Source: Larkinella insperata
GTDB taxonomy: Bacteria; Bacteroidota; Bacteroidia; Cytophagales; Spirosomataceae
NCBI RefSeq assembly: GCF_026248825.1
Contig: NZ_CP110973.1
Location: forward strand, 3,801,001 to 3,865,000
DNA length: 64,000 bases
Direction of reading: 5' to 3'
Every line of letters begins with the position of its first letter. The stretch's first letter is position 1. The translations under genes and the position numbers were made by a program. The notes below the pieces were generated by a model. It did not search any database. It was not told the origin of the DNA and saw only the letters and a program-made list of their open reading frames with translations. This document shows, piece by piece, positions 35,252 through 43,721 of the stretch.

Positions 35252-36106
35252 TCAGGCGTTGATGATCGTACCGCCGTTGGGGTGAAGCGTCTGGCCGGTA
35301 ACATAACTGGCATCGGCTGATGCCAGATAAACATAGGCCGGAGCTACCTCGCTGGGCTGGCCGGGGCGCTTCATCGGCACATCCTGACCGAATTGGGCCA
35401 CCTGCTTCGCGTCCACCGAAGCCGGATTGAGCGGGGTCCAGATCGGACCGGGAGCAACGCCGTTTACCCGAATTTTCTTTTCCGCCAGATTCGACGACAG
35501 GGCTCGCGTGAAGCTCATGATGGCGCCCTTGGTGGCCGAATATTCTGGCAGGTCGGCGCGGCCCTGGTAAGCTGTTACCGACGTTGTGTTGATGATGCTG
35601 TCGCCTTCGCTGAGGTATTTGAGCGACGCCCGCGTAACCCGAAAAAACGAATAAATGTTGATTTCGAAGGTATTGACCAGGTCCTCGTCGGTCATGTCCT
35701 CAAACCGCTGATGGGCGAGCTGTAACCCGGCGTTGTTGACCACAATGTTGAGTTTGCCAAACCGCCGGACGGTATCCTCCGGAAGCCGCTCGCAGTACGA
35801 CGGATCGCGCAGATCGCCGGGCAGCAAGAGGCATTGTTGCCCCTCCCGTTCCACCAGTTCACGAGTCCGCTGCGCGTCTCCTTCCTCGCGTGCGGTGTAA
35901 GCAATGGCGACATCGGCACCTTCGCGGGCGAAATGAACCGCCACGGCCCGGCCAATACCGCTGTCGCCACCCGTAATCAATGCCACTTTCCCTTTTAATT
36001 TCCCGGAACCGACGTAGGTGTATCCAATCACCTTCGGTTGCGGATCCAATTCGCTCTCCAAACCAGGTTGAATGTCCTGATGCTGGGGCGGAATCTTCGT
36101 TTCCAT
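35252..36106 (-). CDS. SDR-family NAD(P)-dependent oxidoreductase (general-stress type, copy 2)
   Basis: A 284-residue paralogue of the neighbouring gene. It has an N-terminal PPQHQDIQPGLESELDPQP extension, glycine motif ALITGGDSGIGRAV, NNAGLQ, catalytic INTTSVTAYQGR with YSATKGA, and C-terminal TGQTLHPNGGTIINA. It is the first gene of the two-gene unit. No promoter consensus was recognised in the 248-base upstream gap (36107-36354), which otherwise contains only the terminator of the ebo operon. Confidence 0.9.
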   Translation of the reverse strand: METKIPPQHQDIQPGLESELDPQPKVIGYTYVGSGKLKGKVALITGGDSGIGRAVAVHFAREGADVAIAYTAREEGDAQRTRELVEREGQQCLLLPGDLRDPSYCERLPEDTVRRFGKLNIVVNNAGLQLAHQRFEDMTDEDLVNTFEINIYSFFRVTRASLKYLSEGDSIINTTSVTAYQGRADLPEYSATKGAIMSFTRALSSNLAEKKIRVNGVAPGPIWTPLNPASVDAKQVAQFGQDVPMKRPGQPSEVAPAYVYLASADASYVTGQTLHPNGGTIINA

Positions 36107-36299
36107 AACGTTTTTGCAGTAGTTGAGTAAATCAGAAAGCTGATTAGACAGGCGGGGAAAACCGAGGAGGAAAAGACAAAATGAGGATTTCCGCAGGGGG
36201 ATTCTTCACGTCTCTCGTCTCACTTCTCACCCGTTTTGTCTACCTCTAACAACCCGAATCCGGCCGTATTGATTGAATTCTATTATCAAACGGGACAAG

Positions 36300-36332
36300 A
36301 AAAAAGCCGAATGTTTATGAACATTCGGCTTT
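36300..36332 (-). terminator. Terminator of the ebo operon
   Basis: A 13-bp stem (36303-36315 with 36320-36332, core agccgaatgtt/aacattcggct) with a tetraloop. On the minus strand it is followed by six T (the A-run 36300-36305). It lies 23 bases after the eboF stop. Confidence 0.9.
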
Positions 36333-36354
36333 CGGTCAACCTGCGGTCGATTGG

Positions 36355-37749
36355 TCAGACAATTTTCTGCGGTATTTCGGCCGTCAGTGCTTCCCAGATT
36401 TTGTCGTAGACCTCAACGGCCGGGATCGGGGTTGTACTCGACTGCCCTTTGCGGGAGGAAACAAAAACCGGGTGGTTGGCGGTTGGCGTTCCGACGCGGC
36501 CGTGGGAGCCTTTGATCAGCGTGGCATCCAGCGGAATCACGTTCATCAGGTAGCGGAATCCCAGCTTTTTGCGGATCAGTTTGTAACCGGCTTTCAGCTT
36601 GATCAGTGGGTTGGCCGGGTCCATAAACATCTCGACCGGATCGTAGCCGGGCTTGCGGTGAATATCAACCAGCCGGGCGTAATCCGGGGCTTTCGCGTCG
36701 TCGTTCCAGTAATAATACGTAAACCAGCTATCCGCGTCGGCCATGAGCACCAGGTCCCCCGAACGCTCGTGGTCCATGTGGTATTTCTGTTTACCGGCTT
36801 CGTCCAGAATCAATTCGATGCCGGGCGTTTTCTCCAGGATCGAACGAACCTGAGCGGCACAGGACGGGTCGTTGATGTAAACGTGGGCCACCTGGTGGTC
36901 GGATACGGCAAACGCCCGCGACGCGCCCGCATCAAGCAATTCCAGACCCTGTTCAACCCGGACGTTGATCAATCCGGCTTCCCGCAGCAACCGGTTCGGG
37001 TGAATCGGGCGGCTCACGTTCATAATACCGTATTCTGACAAAATGATGATTTCCGCGCTTTGCCGCTCGTAATGTTGAATCAGATCCTTGAGAACGTCGT
37101 CGATTTCGTGCAGTTCTTTAGCGCTTTTGGCCGGGTCCTGCCCAAACTTTTGCAGGCAGTAATCCAGGTGCGGCAGGTAGATCAGCGTCAGCGTCGGGTT
37201 ATGCCAGCGATCCACGAGCAGCGACGCATCGGCAATCCAGCGGGTGGATTTGATGTTGGCGTTGGGCCCCCAGAAGTTAAAGAGCGGAAACGTGCCGAGT
37301 GCATCCTGAAGACGATCGCGCAGGTCGGAAGGGTGGGTGTAACAGTCGGGAGCTTTGACGCCGTCGGCGTGGTATTGCGGGCGCGGTGTTACCGAGAAGT
37401 CGGCGGACGAATACATATTGTACCACCAGAACATCTTTGAAACCGTAAACGAGGGGTCGAGTTGCCGGGCGCGTTCCCAGATTTTTTCGCCACCGACGAG
37501 CTTGTTCGACTGCTTCCAGAATTTGATTTCGGAATCGGTCCGGTCGTACCAGCCGTTGCCGACAATGCCGGTTTCGGTGGGCCATTTTCCCGTTACGTAG
37601 GTCGACTGAACGGCGGTGGTAACGGCGGGAAGCATGGGTTCGATGGACGAAAGCTGCTTATCGGCCACCCAGTTTTTCAGAAAAGGCGTATGTTCGCCGA
37701 TCAGCGAAGCCGACAAACCCACCACGTCGATGACTACGGTTTTTTTCAT
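36355..37749 (-). CDS. eboF: EboF: alkaline phosphatase / nucleotide pyrophosphatase-family protein of the ebo cluster
   Basis: A 464-residue member of the alkaline phosphatase superfamily (nucleotide pyrophosphatase/phosphodiesterase type). The ATG at 37749 is chosen because KKTVVIDVVGLSASLIGEHT is the normal first strand; the frame is open 28 codons further upstream without homology. The nucleophile block reads PAVTTAVQSTYVTGKWPTET followed by GIVGNGWYD, with a catalytic Thr. Later metal-site blocks are IYLPHLDYCLQ and SEYGIMNV (Ser238-Glu239-Tyr240), the latter replacing the usual SDHGM. It ends with KGSHGRVGTPTANHPVFVSS. It starts in an ATGA overlap with eboE. It probably hydrolyses a phosphate or phosphodiester bond on the exported metabolite (inference). 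Confidence 0.85.
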   Translation of the reverse strand: MKKTVVIDVVGLSASLIGEHTPFLKNWVADKQLSSIEPMLPAVTTAVQSTYVTGKWPTETGIVGNGWYDRTDSEIKFWKQSNKLVGGEKIWERARQLDPSFTVSKMFWWYNMYSSADFSVTPRPQYHADGVKAPDCYTHPSDLRDRLQDALGTFPLFNFWGPNANIKSTRWIADASLLVDRWHNPTLTLIYLPHLDYCLQKFGQDPAKSAKELHEIDDVLKDLIQHYERQSAEIIILSEYGIMNVSRPIHPNRLLREAGLINVRVEQGLELLDAGASRAFAVSDHQVAHVYINDPSCAAQVRSILEKTPGIELILDEAGKQKYHMDHERSGDLVLMADADSWFTYYYWNDDAKAPDYARLVDIHRKPGYDPVEMFMDPANPLIKLKAGYKLIRKKLGFRYLMNVIPLDATLIKGSHGRVGTPTANHPVFVSSRKGQSSTTPIPAVEVYDKIWEALTAEIPQKIV

Positions 37750-38972
37750 GATATCTGCTTTAGTACCCACTCCAGTTCCCGGCCAATCGAATCGTTCAGC
37801 CGCATTTTGAGATCTTCGGGCAGCACTTCCCACGTGTAGGTTTCCACTTCCAGCTGCTCCGTAAACGGTTTTTCCCGCTGTAGCCGCAGCACGTCCGTAA
37901 TGTCATCCTGCGTGGATTGGAGTAGCCCGTAATCATCCACAAAAAGCGGGACGTGAAAGTGCGACCGCCATTCAACGTGCGTTTTATCAAAAGCCAACAG
38001 GGCTTCCGGTAAATCCGGATACCGGAGTAAGTCACCCGTGTCGTTCAGAACTACAACCTGGTGCAGATACGTTGGTTCGTTGAATTGCCGGAATTGATCC
38101 AGAACGGCTTCGCGGCTGTTTCTTTCGACCGGAAACGTAGCTTTCAGGGCCGCGCTGATCTGGATTTTGCCGACTTTCAGGTCGTTATCCTGCATCTTTT
38201 TCAGCACGTCTTCCGGGCGTTCGTAGCCCACGGCAAAGTGGCAGACGTCGTAGCACAACTGCACGTGTTCGCGCAGGGCCGCTTCGCATTCGCCCGCCGA
38301 CCAGCCGAATTCGTCGTTCAGCCGCTCAATACCGATGGGCAGCAGGTACAGGTTAAACCATTCGATAAACTCGTCGGCCGTTTCCAGCAGGCCGTCGGGT
38401 TCGGGTTCAATGTCGAGGTGGAGACTGATGCCTTCCTGCTGCTTGATCCGGACAAGTTCTTCCACCACCGTCAGCATCCGTTGCGTGGTGGCTTCAAAAG
38501 CCAGATCGCGCTGGTCCCGATTGCTCCACTGAAACCAGTAACGGTAAGAGAGCGGTGAGGTTGAAATGCCTGCTTTGGTAAGCGGAACCGAGGAATTGGC
38601 CCTGACCAAAGCCGCCAGCAGGTGAAAAAGCCGGATGGTGTATTCAACCCGTTCGGACGTACGCCAGTCGGGCGCGTGCACCTGATCTTTAACCCGGGTG
38701 TTGTGAAACCCGCCGTACGGAAAGCCGTTCATCGTGTAGACGTAGCAGTCGTTGTCGGCCAGCCATTGCTTGAATTCCTGCAACCGGTCGGGATGGGTCA
38801 GGTCCTCGCAGGCGATGTTCGACAGCCGCAAGCCGATGCCAAACGGAGCGTCGGGTGAAAGCTTTTGTTTGAGGGCCGGAATGGCCTGTTGCAGCGCCAG
38901 AAAGTGGTCGGTCCAGTGTTCCCCGGCGTGGATGTTGGTGCAGTAACCTAAGTGACCAAGCGGAGTTTTCAT
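37746..38972 (-). CDS. eboE: EboE: metabolite traffic protein, sugar-isomerase-like TIM barrel
   Basis: A 408-residue protein matching EboE, a xylose-isomerase-like TIM-barrel family. It opens LGHLGYCTNIHAGEHWTDH. Barrel strands include FGIGLRLSNIACEDL, CYVYTMNGFPYGGFHNTRVK, ISLHLDIEPEPDGLLE, VQLCYDVCHFAVGYERPEDV and VGKIQISAALKATFPVE. The Glu, His and Asp residues in these strands could bind a metal. Known from other bacteria as part of the ebo cluster, whose products move a precursor to the periplasm; the exact reaction is unknown. ATGA overlaps link it to eboD upstream and eboF downstream. Confidence 0.88.
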   Translation of the reverse strand: MKTPLGHLGYCTNIHAGEHWTDHFLALQQAIPALKQKLSPDAPFGIGLRLSNIACEDLTHPDRLQEFKQWLADNDCYVYTMNGFPYGGFHNTRVKDQVHAPDWRTSERVEYTIRLFHLLAALVRANSSVPLTKAGISTSPLSYRYWFQWSNRDQRDLAFEATTQRMLTVVEELVRIKQQEGISLHLDIEPEPDGLLETADEFIEWFNLYLLPIGIERLNDEFGWSAGECEAALREHVQLCYDVCHFAVGYERPEDVLKKMQDNDLKVGKIQISAALKATFPVERNSREAVLDQFRQFNEPTYLHQVVVLNDTGDLLRYPDLPEALLAFDKTHVEWRSHFHVPLFVDDYGLLQSTQDDITDVLRLQREKPFTEQLEVETYTWEVLPEDLKMRLNDSIGRELEWVLKQIS

Positions 38973-40117
38973 GCGGGCTGAATTTCGTCTTCTTTCAGAA
39001 TGCCAATCACTTCGCGAATCAGGCTCAGGTCCATTTCGTGCACTTCCCGACCGGTACCGATGGCCGTCAGCAGCATGATGGTCAACTGACCGCCCAAGTG
39101 CTCCCGAAATTCGTTCAAACCGTTCAGAACACCGTCGCCGTCGAGGGCGGGGTGGAACAACGAGAAACCGAGGGCGCGTTCCAGGTTCAGAATGCGGGTC
39201 GTGTCGGCTTCGCTGAGCCAGCCCAGCCGCTGCGAATAGAGGCTGTCGAGGGCAATACCGATGGCTACGGCTTCCCCGTGACGAATCTCAAAATGGGTCA
39301 GTTGCTCGAGTTTGTGGGCGCTCCAATGGCCGAAATCCAACGGCCGGGAAGAGCCCATTTCAAACGGGTCTCCGCTGGCGATGTGGTTCAGGTGCAACTC
39401 GGCGCAGCGGTGAACCAGGTACTGCATCGCGTCCAGGTCGCGGCCGGCCAGCTTCTCGGCGTTCGTTTCCATCCACTCAAAAAAAGCCTGGTCTTTGATC
39501 AGGGCCACTTTAATGGCTTCGGAAATACCCGCCCGCCAGTCGCGGTCGTCGAGGGTGGTCAGAAACTGGGAGTCATTAAAAACCGCGATGGGTGGGGCAA
39601 ACGAGCCCAGAAAATTTTTCTTTCCGCGGTAATTGACACCGTTCTTGACGCCAATGCCCGAATCGTTCTGCGACAATACCGTGGTCGGAATCCGGATGTG
39701 CCGGATGCCCCGGTGCGAGATGGCGGCTACGTAGCCCACCAGGTCCAGAACGGATCCGCCCCCAACGGCTACTACGTACGAATGCCGGTCGATACCGTGC
39801 CGATCTATTGCATCAACGAGCTGTTCAACCAGTGCCGGATCGTTTTTCGAAGCTTCTCCGCCAGGAATGACGATCAGATCGGGGATAAGATCAACGATCG
39901 AGAGATTCGCAAAATAGGCTTTGATCTGATTCAGTAACTCGGGATGGCTGGCGGTAACTCCCTCATCCAGAATAAATAACAGTTTCTTGCGGAAACCTTC
40001 TGAATGATTTTTTTTCAGGAAATTAAGGAAGGACAGGTTACTCGTTTCGAATAGACGGTCGGAAAAGTAAACATCGTATGTAAACCGAACGCTAAAGGTT
40101 TGGTGAAGGGTATTCAT
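38969..40117 (-). CDS. eboD: EboD: 3-dehydroquinate synthase-like protein of the ebo cluster
   Basis: A 382-residue member of the sugar-phosphate cyclase family (3-dehydroquinate synthase fold). The ATG at 40117 is preferred to the longer open frame because MNTLHQTFSVRFTYDVYFS begins the family domain. The NAD site is AVGGGSVLDLVGYVAA with IPTTVLSQNDSGIGVKNGVN. Metal ligands are expected in GISEAIKVALIK (Glu), DFGHWSAHKLE (His) and EIRHGEAVAIGIALDS (His). These residues are intact, so it may be an active cyclase. It is probably not the shikimate-pathway enzyme because of its ebo context. It overlaps eboE by ATGA and lies 92 bases after eboC. Confidence 0.9.
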   Translation of the reverse strand: MNTLHQTFSVRFTYDVYFSDRLFETSNLSFLNFLKKNHSEGFRKKLLFILDEGVTASHPELLNQIKAYFANLSIVDLIPDLIVIPGGEASKNDPALVEQLVDAIDRHGIDRHSYVVAVGGGSVLDLVGYVAAISHRGIRHIRIPTTVLSQNDSGIGVKNGVNYRGKKNFLGSFAPPIAVFNDSQFLTTLDDRDWRAGISEAIKVALIKDQAFFEWMETNAEKLAGRDLDAMQYLVHRCAELHLNHIASGDPFEMGSSRPLDFGHWSAHKLEQLTHFEIRHGEAVAIGIALDSLYSQRLGWLSEADTTRILNLERALGFSLFHPALDGDGVLNGLNEFREHLGGQLTIMLLTAIGTGREVHEMDLSLIREVIGILKEDEIQPA

Positions 40118-40209
40118 TCCTCGCAATAGTGATTTATAAAAATGTAAAGTTACTAAAAAACAAAAAGAGGTTTGCCTTTTAGAACACACAATTGCAGGGA
40201 TACGTTCGG

Positions 40210-41085
40210 TTAGGTTACCGCAAATACCTTGGCCAGCAGCCGCGACAACGGCAAAAGACAAACGACTAGCATGGCCAGCGGGAACGAGGCAAAAGCCGCC
40301 ACCCAGGCCGCATTCATCACAATCAGAGAAAGAACCCCTGCTTTGACGGCCATGCCAATGTTGGGTCCGGCGGGTTCACGAACGGCGCGCCAGAGGGGCG
40401 GAAAAATAAAGTAGCCGAACAGAAGAAGAAACGGAAACGCCGTACCAAACTGGTCCTTCCGCTGGGCAATGGCCCCGATGCACCCGATAACCAGGCCGTA
40501 CAACAAGCCCGCCATGCGCAGCGTAACGGTATTTCCACCGTGCACTTCACCCCGGCTGATCATGGTAATGGCGGCAATGTAAATGATCGGGATCAGACCC
40601 AGCGCACCCCAGACAAAAACCTGATCGGGCAGAATACTGATGCCCAGCGCCAGATTCAGACCCCGGCACAAACCCATGTTCAGCGGCCCCAGGATGGCGT
40701 TGTGTTTCCCGAATTTGTCATAAACCAGCGACGCGACGGCAATGGCAACGGCCAGCCAGCCCGCCGTTGGGTTGACCATCCAGGCGGCCGCAATACCAAT
40801 TGCTAACAAAATGACGGCCAGCGACGTGGCAGCCCCCAAACTGACCTGCCCGCTCGGAATGGGGCGCTCCGGTCGTTCAACCGCGTCCAGTTCGGCGTCG
40901 AAAACGTCGTTGAAGACCACGCCCCCTCCGTATAGTCCCACCGTTGACAAACAGAGCCAGACCACCGGCGCCGGGTCAGCGTCCAGAATGAGGAAGTAAC
41001 CGGCAATGGCCATGCCCGCCATCACATCGGCAATGGCTGTAATCAGGTTCGCAGGACGGGTTAGTCGGAGAAGCGCAAGAAGCAT
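40210..41085 (-). CDS. eboC: EboC: UbiA-like polyprenyltransferase of the ebo cluster
   Basis: A 291-residue integral membrane protein of the UbiA prenyltransferase family. The ATG at 41085 gives MLLALLRLTRPANLITAIAD, the usual first helix. The longer frame to 41151 translates a repeat-derived leader. The first Asp-rich motif is in NDVFDAELDAVERPERPIPSG. The second region (SLVYDKFGKHNAILGPLNMG) has the YDxxxKH form. Eight or nine membrane helices are apparent. It probably attaches a prenyl group or handles a lipid-linked metabolite in the inner membrane. It lies 72 bases downstream of eboB with an inverted repeat in the gap. Confidence 0.9.
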   Translation of the reverse strand: MLLALLRLTRPANLITAIADVMAGMAIAGYFLILDADPAPVVWLCLSTVGLYGGGVVFNDVFDAELDAVERPERPIPSGQVSLGAATSLAVILLAIGIAAAWMVNPTAGWLAVAIAVASLVYDKFGKHNAILGPLNMGLCRGLNLALGISILPDQVFVWGALGLIPIIYIAAITMISRGEVHGGNTVTLRMAGLLYGLVIGCIGAIAQRKDQFGTAFPFLLLFGYFIFPPLWRAVREPAGPNIGMAVKAGVLSLIVMNAAWVAAFASFPLAMLVVCLLPLSRLLAKVFAVT

Positions 41086-41101
41086 GAGTTTGAATGATGA
41101 A

Positions 41102-41150
41102 TGATGAACGATGAATGAGTGTTCGCTTTCGCGCAATTCATCGTTCATCA
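41102..41150. repeat. Inverted repeat between eboB and eboC
   Basis: Perfect 15-base arms at 41102-41116 (tgatgaacgatgaat) and 41136-41150 flank a 19-base loop. The left side continues into short direct atga repeats (41091-41110). The hairpin lies just before the eboC start and could modulate its translation. Similar ATGA/TCAT-type repeats occur between genes in many Bacteroidota. Confidence 0.7.
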
Positions 41151-41157
41151 CTCCTCA

Positions 41158-42090
41158 TTATTTAATGATTGTCGAGGATTTGTCCACTCTCGGCGCCTGA
41201 CCCCCGCGGAGGACGGAGCTTCCGTTGTAGCGCTGGCTCTGGTCGATGTCAATGGGTTGCTCCAGCTCTTCGGCGTTAAGCTGACCGCTCTGGGCGAAAG
41301 CCGTCACCGCGTTCTGGAACGTAACGAGCCGGATGGTGTCGTCGGCAATGCCGCGTTCTTTCATCAGGGCCGCCGTTTTGGGCAGTGCCAGCGGATCGCT
41401 GATGCCCCAGTCGGCCGCGGAATTGATCATGATCCGCTCCGGACCGTACTGTCTGACGACCTCCACCATGCGCTCGTTGCCCATTTTGGTGAACGGGTAA
41501 ATAGTGAAACCCGCCCAAAAGCCCCGATCCAGCACTTCCTTGACGGTTTCTTCGTTGTTGTGGTCGACAATCACCATGCTGGGGTCCAGGCCGTGTTCGA
41601 TGGCAATGTCCATGCTGCGGCTGGTGCCCTGTTTTTTGTCGCGGTGGGGCGTGTGAATCTGGACCGGTAAACCGGCTTCTTTGGCCAGTTCCAACTGGGC
41701 GCGGTAGTATTTTTCTTCGGCGGGTGTCTGGTCGTCAAAACCGATTTCGCCCACGCCGACAACTCCTTCCTTATAGATAAACAACGGCAGGATTTCCATA
41801 ACCTGCTCGGCCAGAGCCTCGTTGTTGGACTCCTTGGAATTTAGGCCGATGGTGCAGTAATGCCGGATACCGAATTGCGACGCCCGAAACCGTTCCCAGC
41901 CCACCAGACTGGCAAAATAATCGCGGAACGAGTCGACTCCGGTGCGCGGCTGGCCGAGCCAGAAGGCGGGTTCGATGAGGGCCACGATGCCGGCGTCGGC
42001 CATGGCCTGGTAATCGTCAGTGGTGCGGGAGGTCATGTGAACGTGCATGTCGAAAAACTTCATGCCCCGCACAGTATCTAGAAAACTCAT
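41158..42090 (-). CDS. eboB: EboB: TatD-family metal-dependent hydrolase of the ebo cluster
   Basis: A 310-residue TIM-barrel amidohydrolase of the TatD group. Metal-binding and active-site blocks are visible: FFDMHVHMTSR (HxH, near residue 16), GVVGVGEIGFDD (Glu), PVQIHTPHRDK (His), VIVDHNNEETVKE (His) and MINSAADWGISDPL (Asp). It is the first gene of the contiguous eboBCDEF run and has a convincing promoter 25 bases upstream of its ATG. The last 40 residues (ELEQPIDIDQSQRYNGSSVL) extend beyond the barrel. The substrate is unknown. Confidence 0.88.
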   Translation of the reverse strand: MSFLDTVRGMKFFDMHVHMTSRTTDDYQAMADAGIVALIEPAFWLGQPRTGVDSFRDYFASLVGWERFRASQFGIRHYCTIGLNSKESNNEALAEQVMEILPLFIYKEGVVGVGEIGFDDQTPAEEKYYRAQLELAKEAGLPVQIHTPHRDKKQGTSRSMDIAIEHGLDPSMVIVDHNNEETVKEVLDRGFWAGFTIYPFTKMGNERMVEVVRQYGPERIMINSAADWGISDPLALPKTAALMKERGIADDTIRLVTFQNAVTAFAQSGQLNAEELEQPIDIDQSQRYNGSSVLRGGQAPRVDKSSTIIK

Positions 42091-42114
42091 GGTTTTGTTG
42101 ACTTATCGAAAAAG

Positions 42115-42145
42115 CAAAGGTAGTGGACCGGTCTACGAGTTGCAA
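42115..42145 (-). promoter_or_regulatory. Promoter of eboBCDEF (TTG-N20-TACCTTTG)
   Basis: On the minus strand TTG (42145-42143), a 20-base spacer, then TACCTTTG (42122-42115). This fits the Bacteroidota consensus; transcription would start about 18 bases before the eboB ATG. The same combination precedes eboA. Confidence 0.65.
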
Positions 42146-42296
42146 GCAGATTTATTTTGGAGAATTATTAGAAAGTGATTAAGAGCCGTTGCCTTTTTAT
42201 CAAAACCGAAGGCAAAAACGTTTAGTTAATAAGAGACGACAATCCAGTTGTTGTCTACTAAAAGTTACGTTGCACCCTTTTGTTAGTTAACTAACC

Positions 42297-42944
42297 ATGA
42301 AGATTACATTTCAGATTCTGCTGTGGGTGAGTATATGCGTAGGGATAGGGAGTGGAATCAGTTCCTGCCGTCCGGACTCACTCAAAGACCTGTCGCCCGA
42401 AGAGAGCCAGGTGTTTATTACCAACCGCGACCGCTCGGTCAATTTTGCCAATTACAAAACGTTCAGTTTGCCGGATTCGGTGATTGCGGTTTCCAACGAT
42501 CAGTCGCAGGTTTCCAACACCGGCTTGGAGCCGACTTTCCTGAACCGACTGGCGCAGGAGCTGACCAGCCGGGGTTACCAGCGCGTAAACCGGCGGGCTA
42601 ACGCCGATCTGGGTGTTGCGGTCATGCTGATCAACAACAGTTACGTGGGCGTTTCGTCGATGCCTTTTTCGCCGTATTACCTTGATTACTGGGGATACGG
42701 TGGCCTGGGGGGCTGGGGTGGCTTCGGCCCGTATTACCCGAACTACTATTCTTTTTACCAGGTTAGCGACACCTACTGGATGATTCAGCTGCTTGATCTG
42801 AAAAGCCCAAACACGGCTGATCAGGAGTTGAACGTAATCTGGCAGGCGCAGATTCGCGGTAGCGGTATTTTTGATGCCAACTCCGTCAATACCATCCTTA
42901 GCCGGGTTTTTGAACAATCATCTTACCTGCGGGCCAACCAATAA
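42297..42944 (+). CDS. DUF4136 domain lipoprotein
   Basis: A 215-residue lipoprotein. The signal segment ends in a lipobox with cysteine at about residue 24 (GIGSGISSCRPDS). The DUF4136 core follows: NFANYKTFSLPDSV, LNRLAQELTSRGYQRVNRRA, NADLGVAVMLINNSYV, and near the end ELNVIWQAQIRGSGIFD. A Gly/Tyr/Trp-rich loop lies in the middle (LDYWGYGGLGGWGGFGPYYP). These envelope lipoproteins have no established activity. It lies on the strand opposite to the ebo genes, between eboB and eboA, with an outer-membrane protein gene 87 bases after it. Confidence 0.88.
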   Translation: MKITFQILLWVSICVGIGSGISSCRPDSLKDLSPEESQVFITNRDRSVNFANYKTFSLPDSVIAVSNDQSQVSNTGLEPTFLNRLAQELTSRGYQRVNRRANADLGVAVMLINNSYVGVSSMPFSPYYLDYWGYGGLGGWGGFGPYYPNYYSFYQVSDTYWMIQLLDLKSPNTADQELNVIWQAQIRGSGIFDANSVNTILSRVFEQSSYLRANQ

Positions 42945-43031
42945 CGGCTGGAGAAGAAGTTGCTAAGCATAATCAGGGATTTGAGCGGTACGCGCTGGCG
43001 GCATCTCTCATCTCTCTAATTCATCAAAGTC

Positions 43032-43703
43032 ATGAACAAAAAGATCATATTGAGCATACTGGGCTTATTCTGGGCACTGGGAGCCGTTGCGCAGATAGGA
43101 GAAGACCCGGAAGATACGCAAAGAAGTTACGACAAGTCGCTGTACGACCGGTTTGTGTCGGGTCGGGTGACGGTTTTTTACGGGGCAGCATTGCCCATGG
43201 GTAGCCAGCAGAACTACATCGACAAAGTAGGAAATCGTAATTTTTCCGTTGCGGTTGAAGCCATGTTTCCGGGTCGTTTTTCGGTGGGTGGGCGCATCGG
43301 CCAGAACTACTTCCAGCAGCGGTTGCCCCGTCAGGTCTATTCGATGGACGACGGTTCCGAAATCTCCGCCGTTCAAACCCGTACCTTGACGGTTGTGCCC
43401 CTGCTGGCCATCGGTTCGGTGTACCTGAACGACATCAATTCAACCGTCCGGCCTTACCTGCAAATCGGGGCAGGGGGTGCCTATGTTGATTACACGAAGT
43501 ATTACGGTACGTTAAGCGATCAGAAAACGAGTATCGCGGCTGCACTAGCGCCGGCCGTGGGGGCCAAGTTTCAGTTTGGCAAGGGAAACAGCTTCGGCGG
43601 TGAGGTGCAGGCGCAGTACCAGAACGTGTTTTTCAAATACAACGAATTGAGCAACAGCAGCAACCTGATGCTTTCGGTCGGCTTGTCGTACCGCTGGCTA
43701 TGA
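43032..43703 (+). CDS. Outer-membrane beta-barrel protein
   Basis: A 223-residue exported protein. A signal peptide (IILSILGLFWALGAVAQ) precedes a small beta-barrel of the OmpA/PorT-like type. Alternating strands include RVTVFYGAALPMGSQQNYID, NFSVAVEAMFPGRFSVGGRI, TVRPYLQIGAGGAYVDYTKY and SNLMLSVGLSYRWL, with the last residue group forming the usual C-terminal barrel strand. It presumably sits in the outer membrane as a small channel or structural protein. It shares strand and spacing with the DUF4136 gene, so the two are probably co-transcribed and both interrupt the ebo cluster. Confidence 0.85.
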   Translation: MNKKIILSILGLFWALGAVAQIGEDPEDTQRSYDKSLYDRFVSGRVTVFYGAALPMGSQQNYIDKVGNRNFSVAVEAMFPGRFSVGGRIGQNYFQQRLPRQVYSMDDGSEISAVQTRTLTVVPLLAIGSVYLNDINSTVRPYLQIGAGGAYVDYTKYYGTLSDQKTSIAAALAPAVGAKFQFGKGNSFGGEVQAQYQNVFFKYNELSNSSNLMLSVGLSYRWL

Positions 43704-43721
43704 AGTAATCGTATGCACGGA

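Noticed and set aside
38969..40117. EboD as the housekeeping aroB of the shikimate pathway
   Set aside because: ATGA overlap with eboE and the full ebo context argue for the cluster-specific paralogue. A separate aroB would be expected elsewhere.
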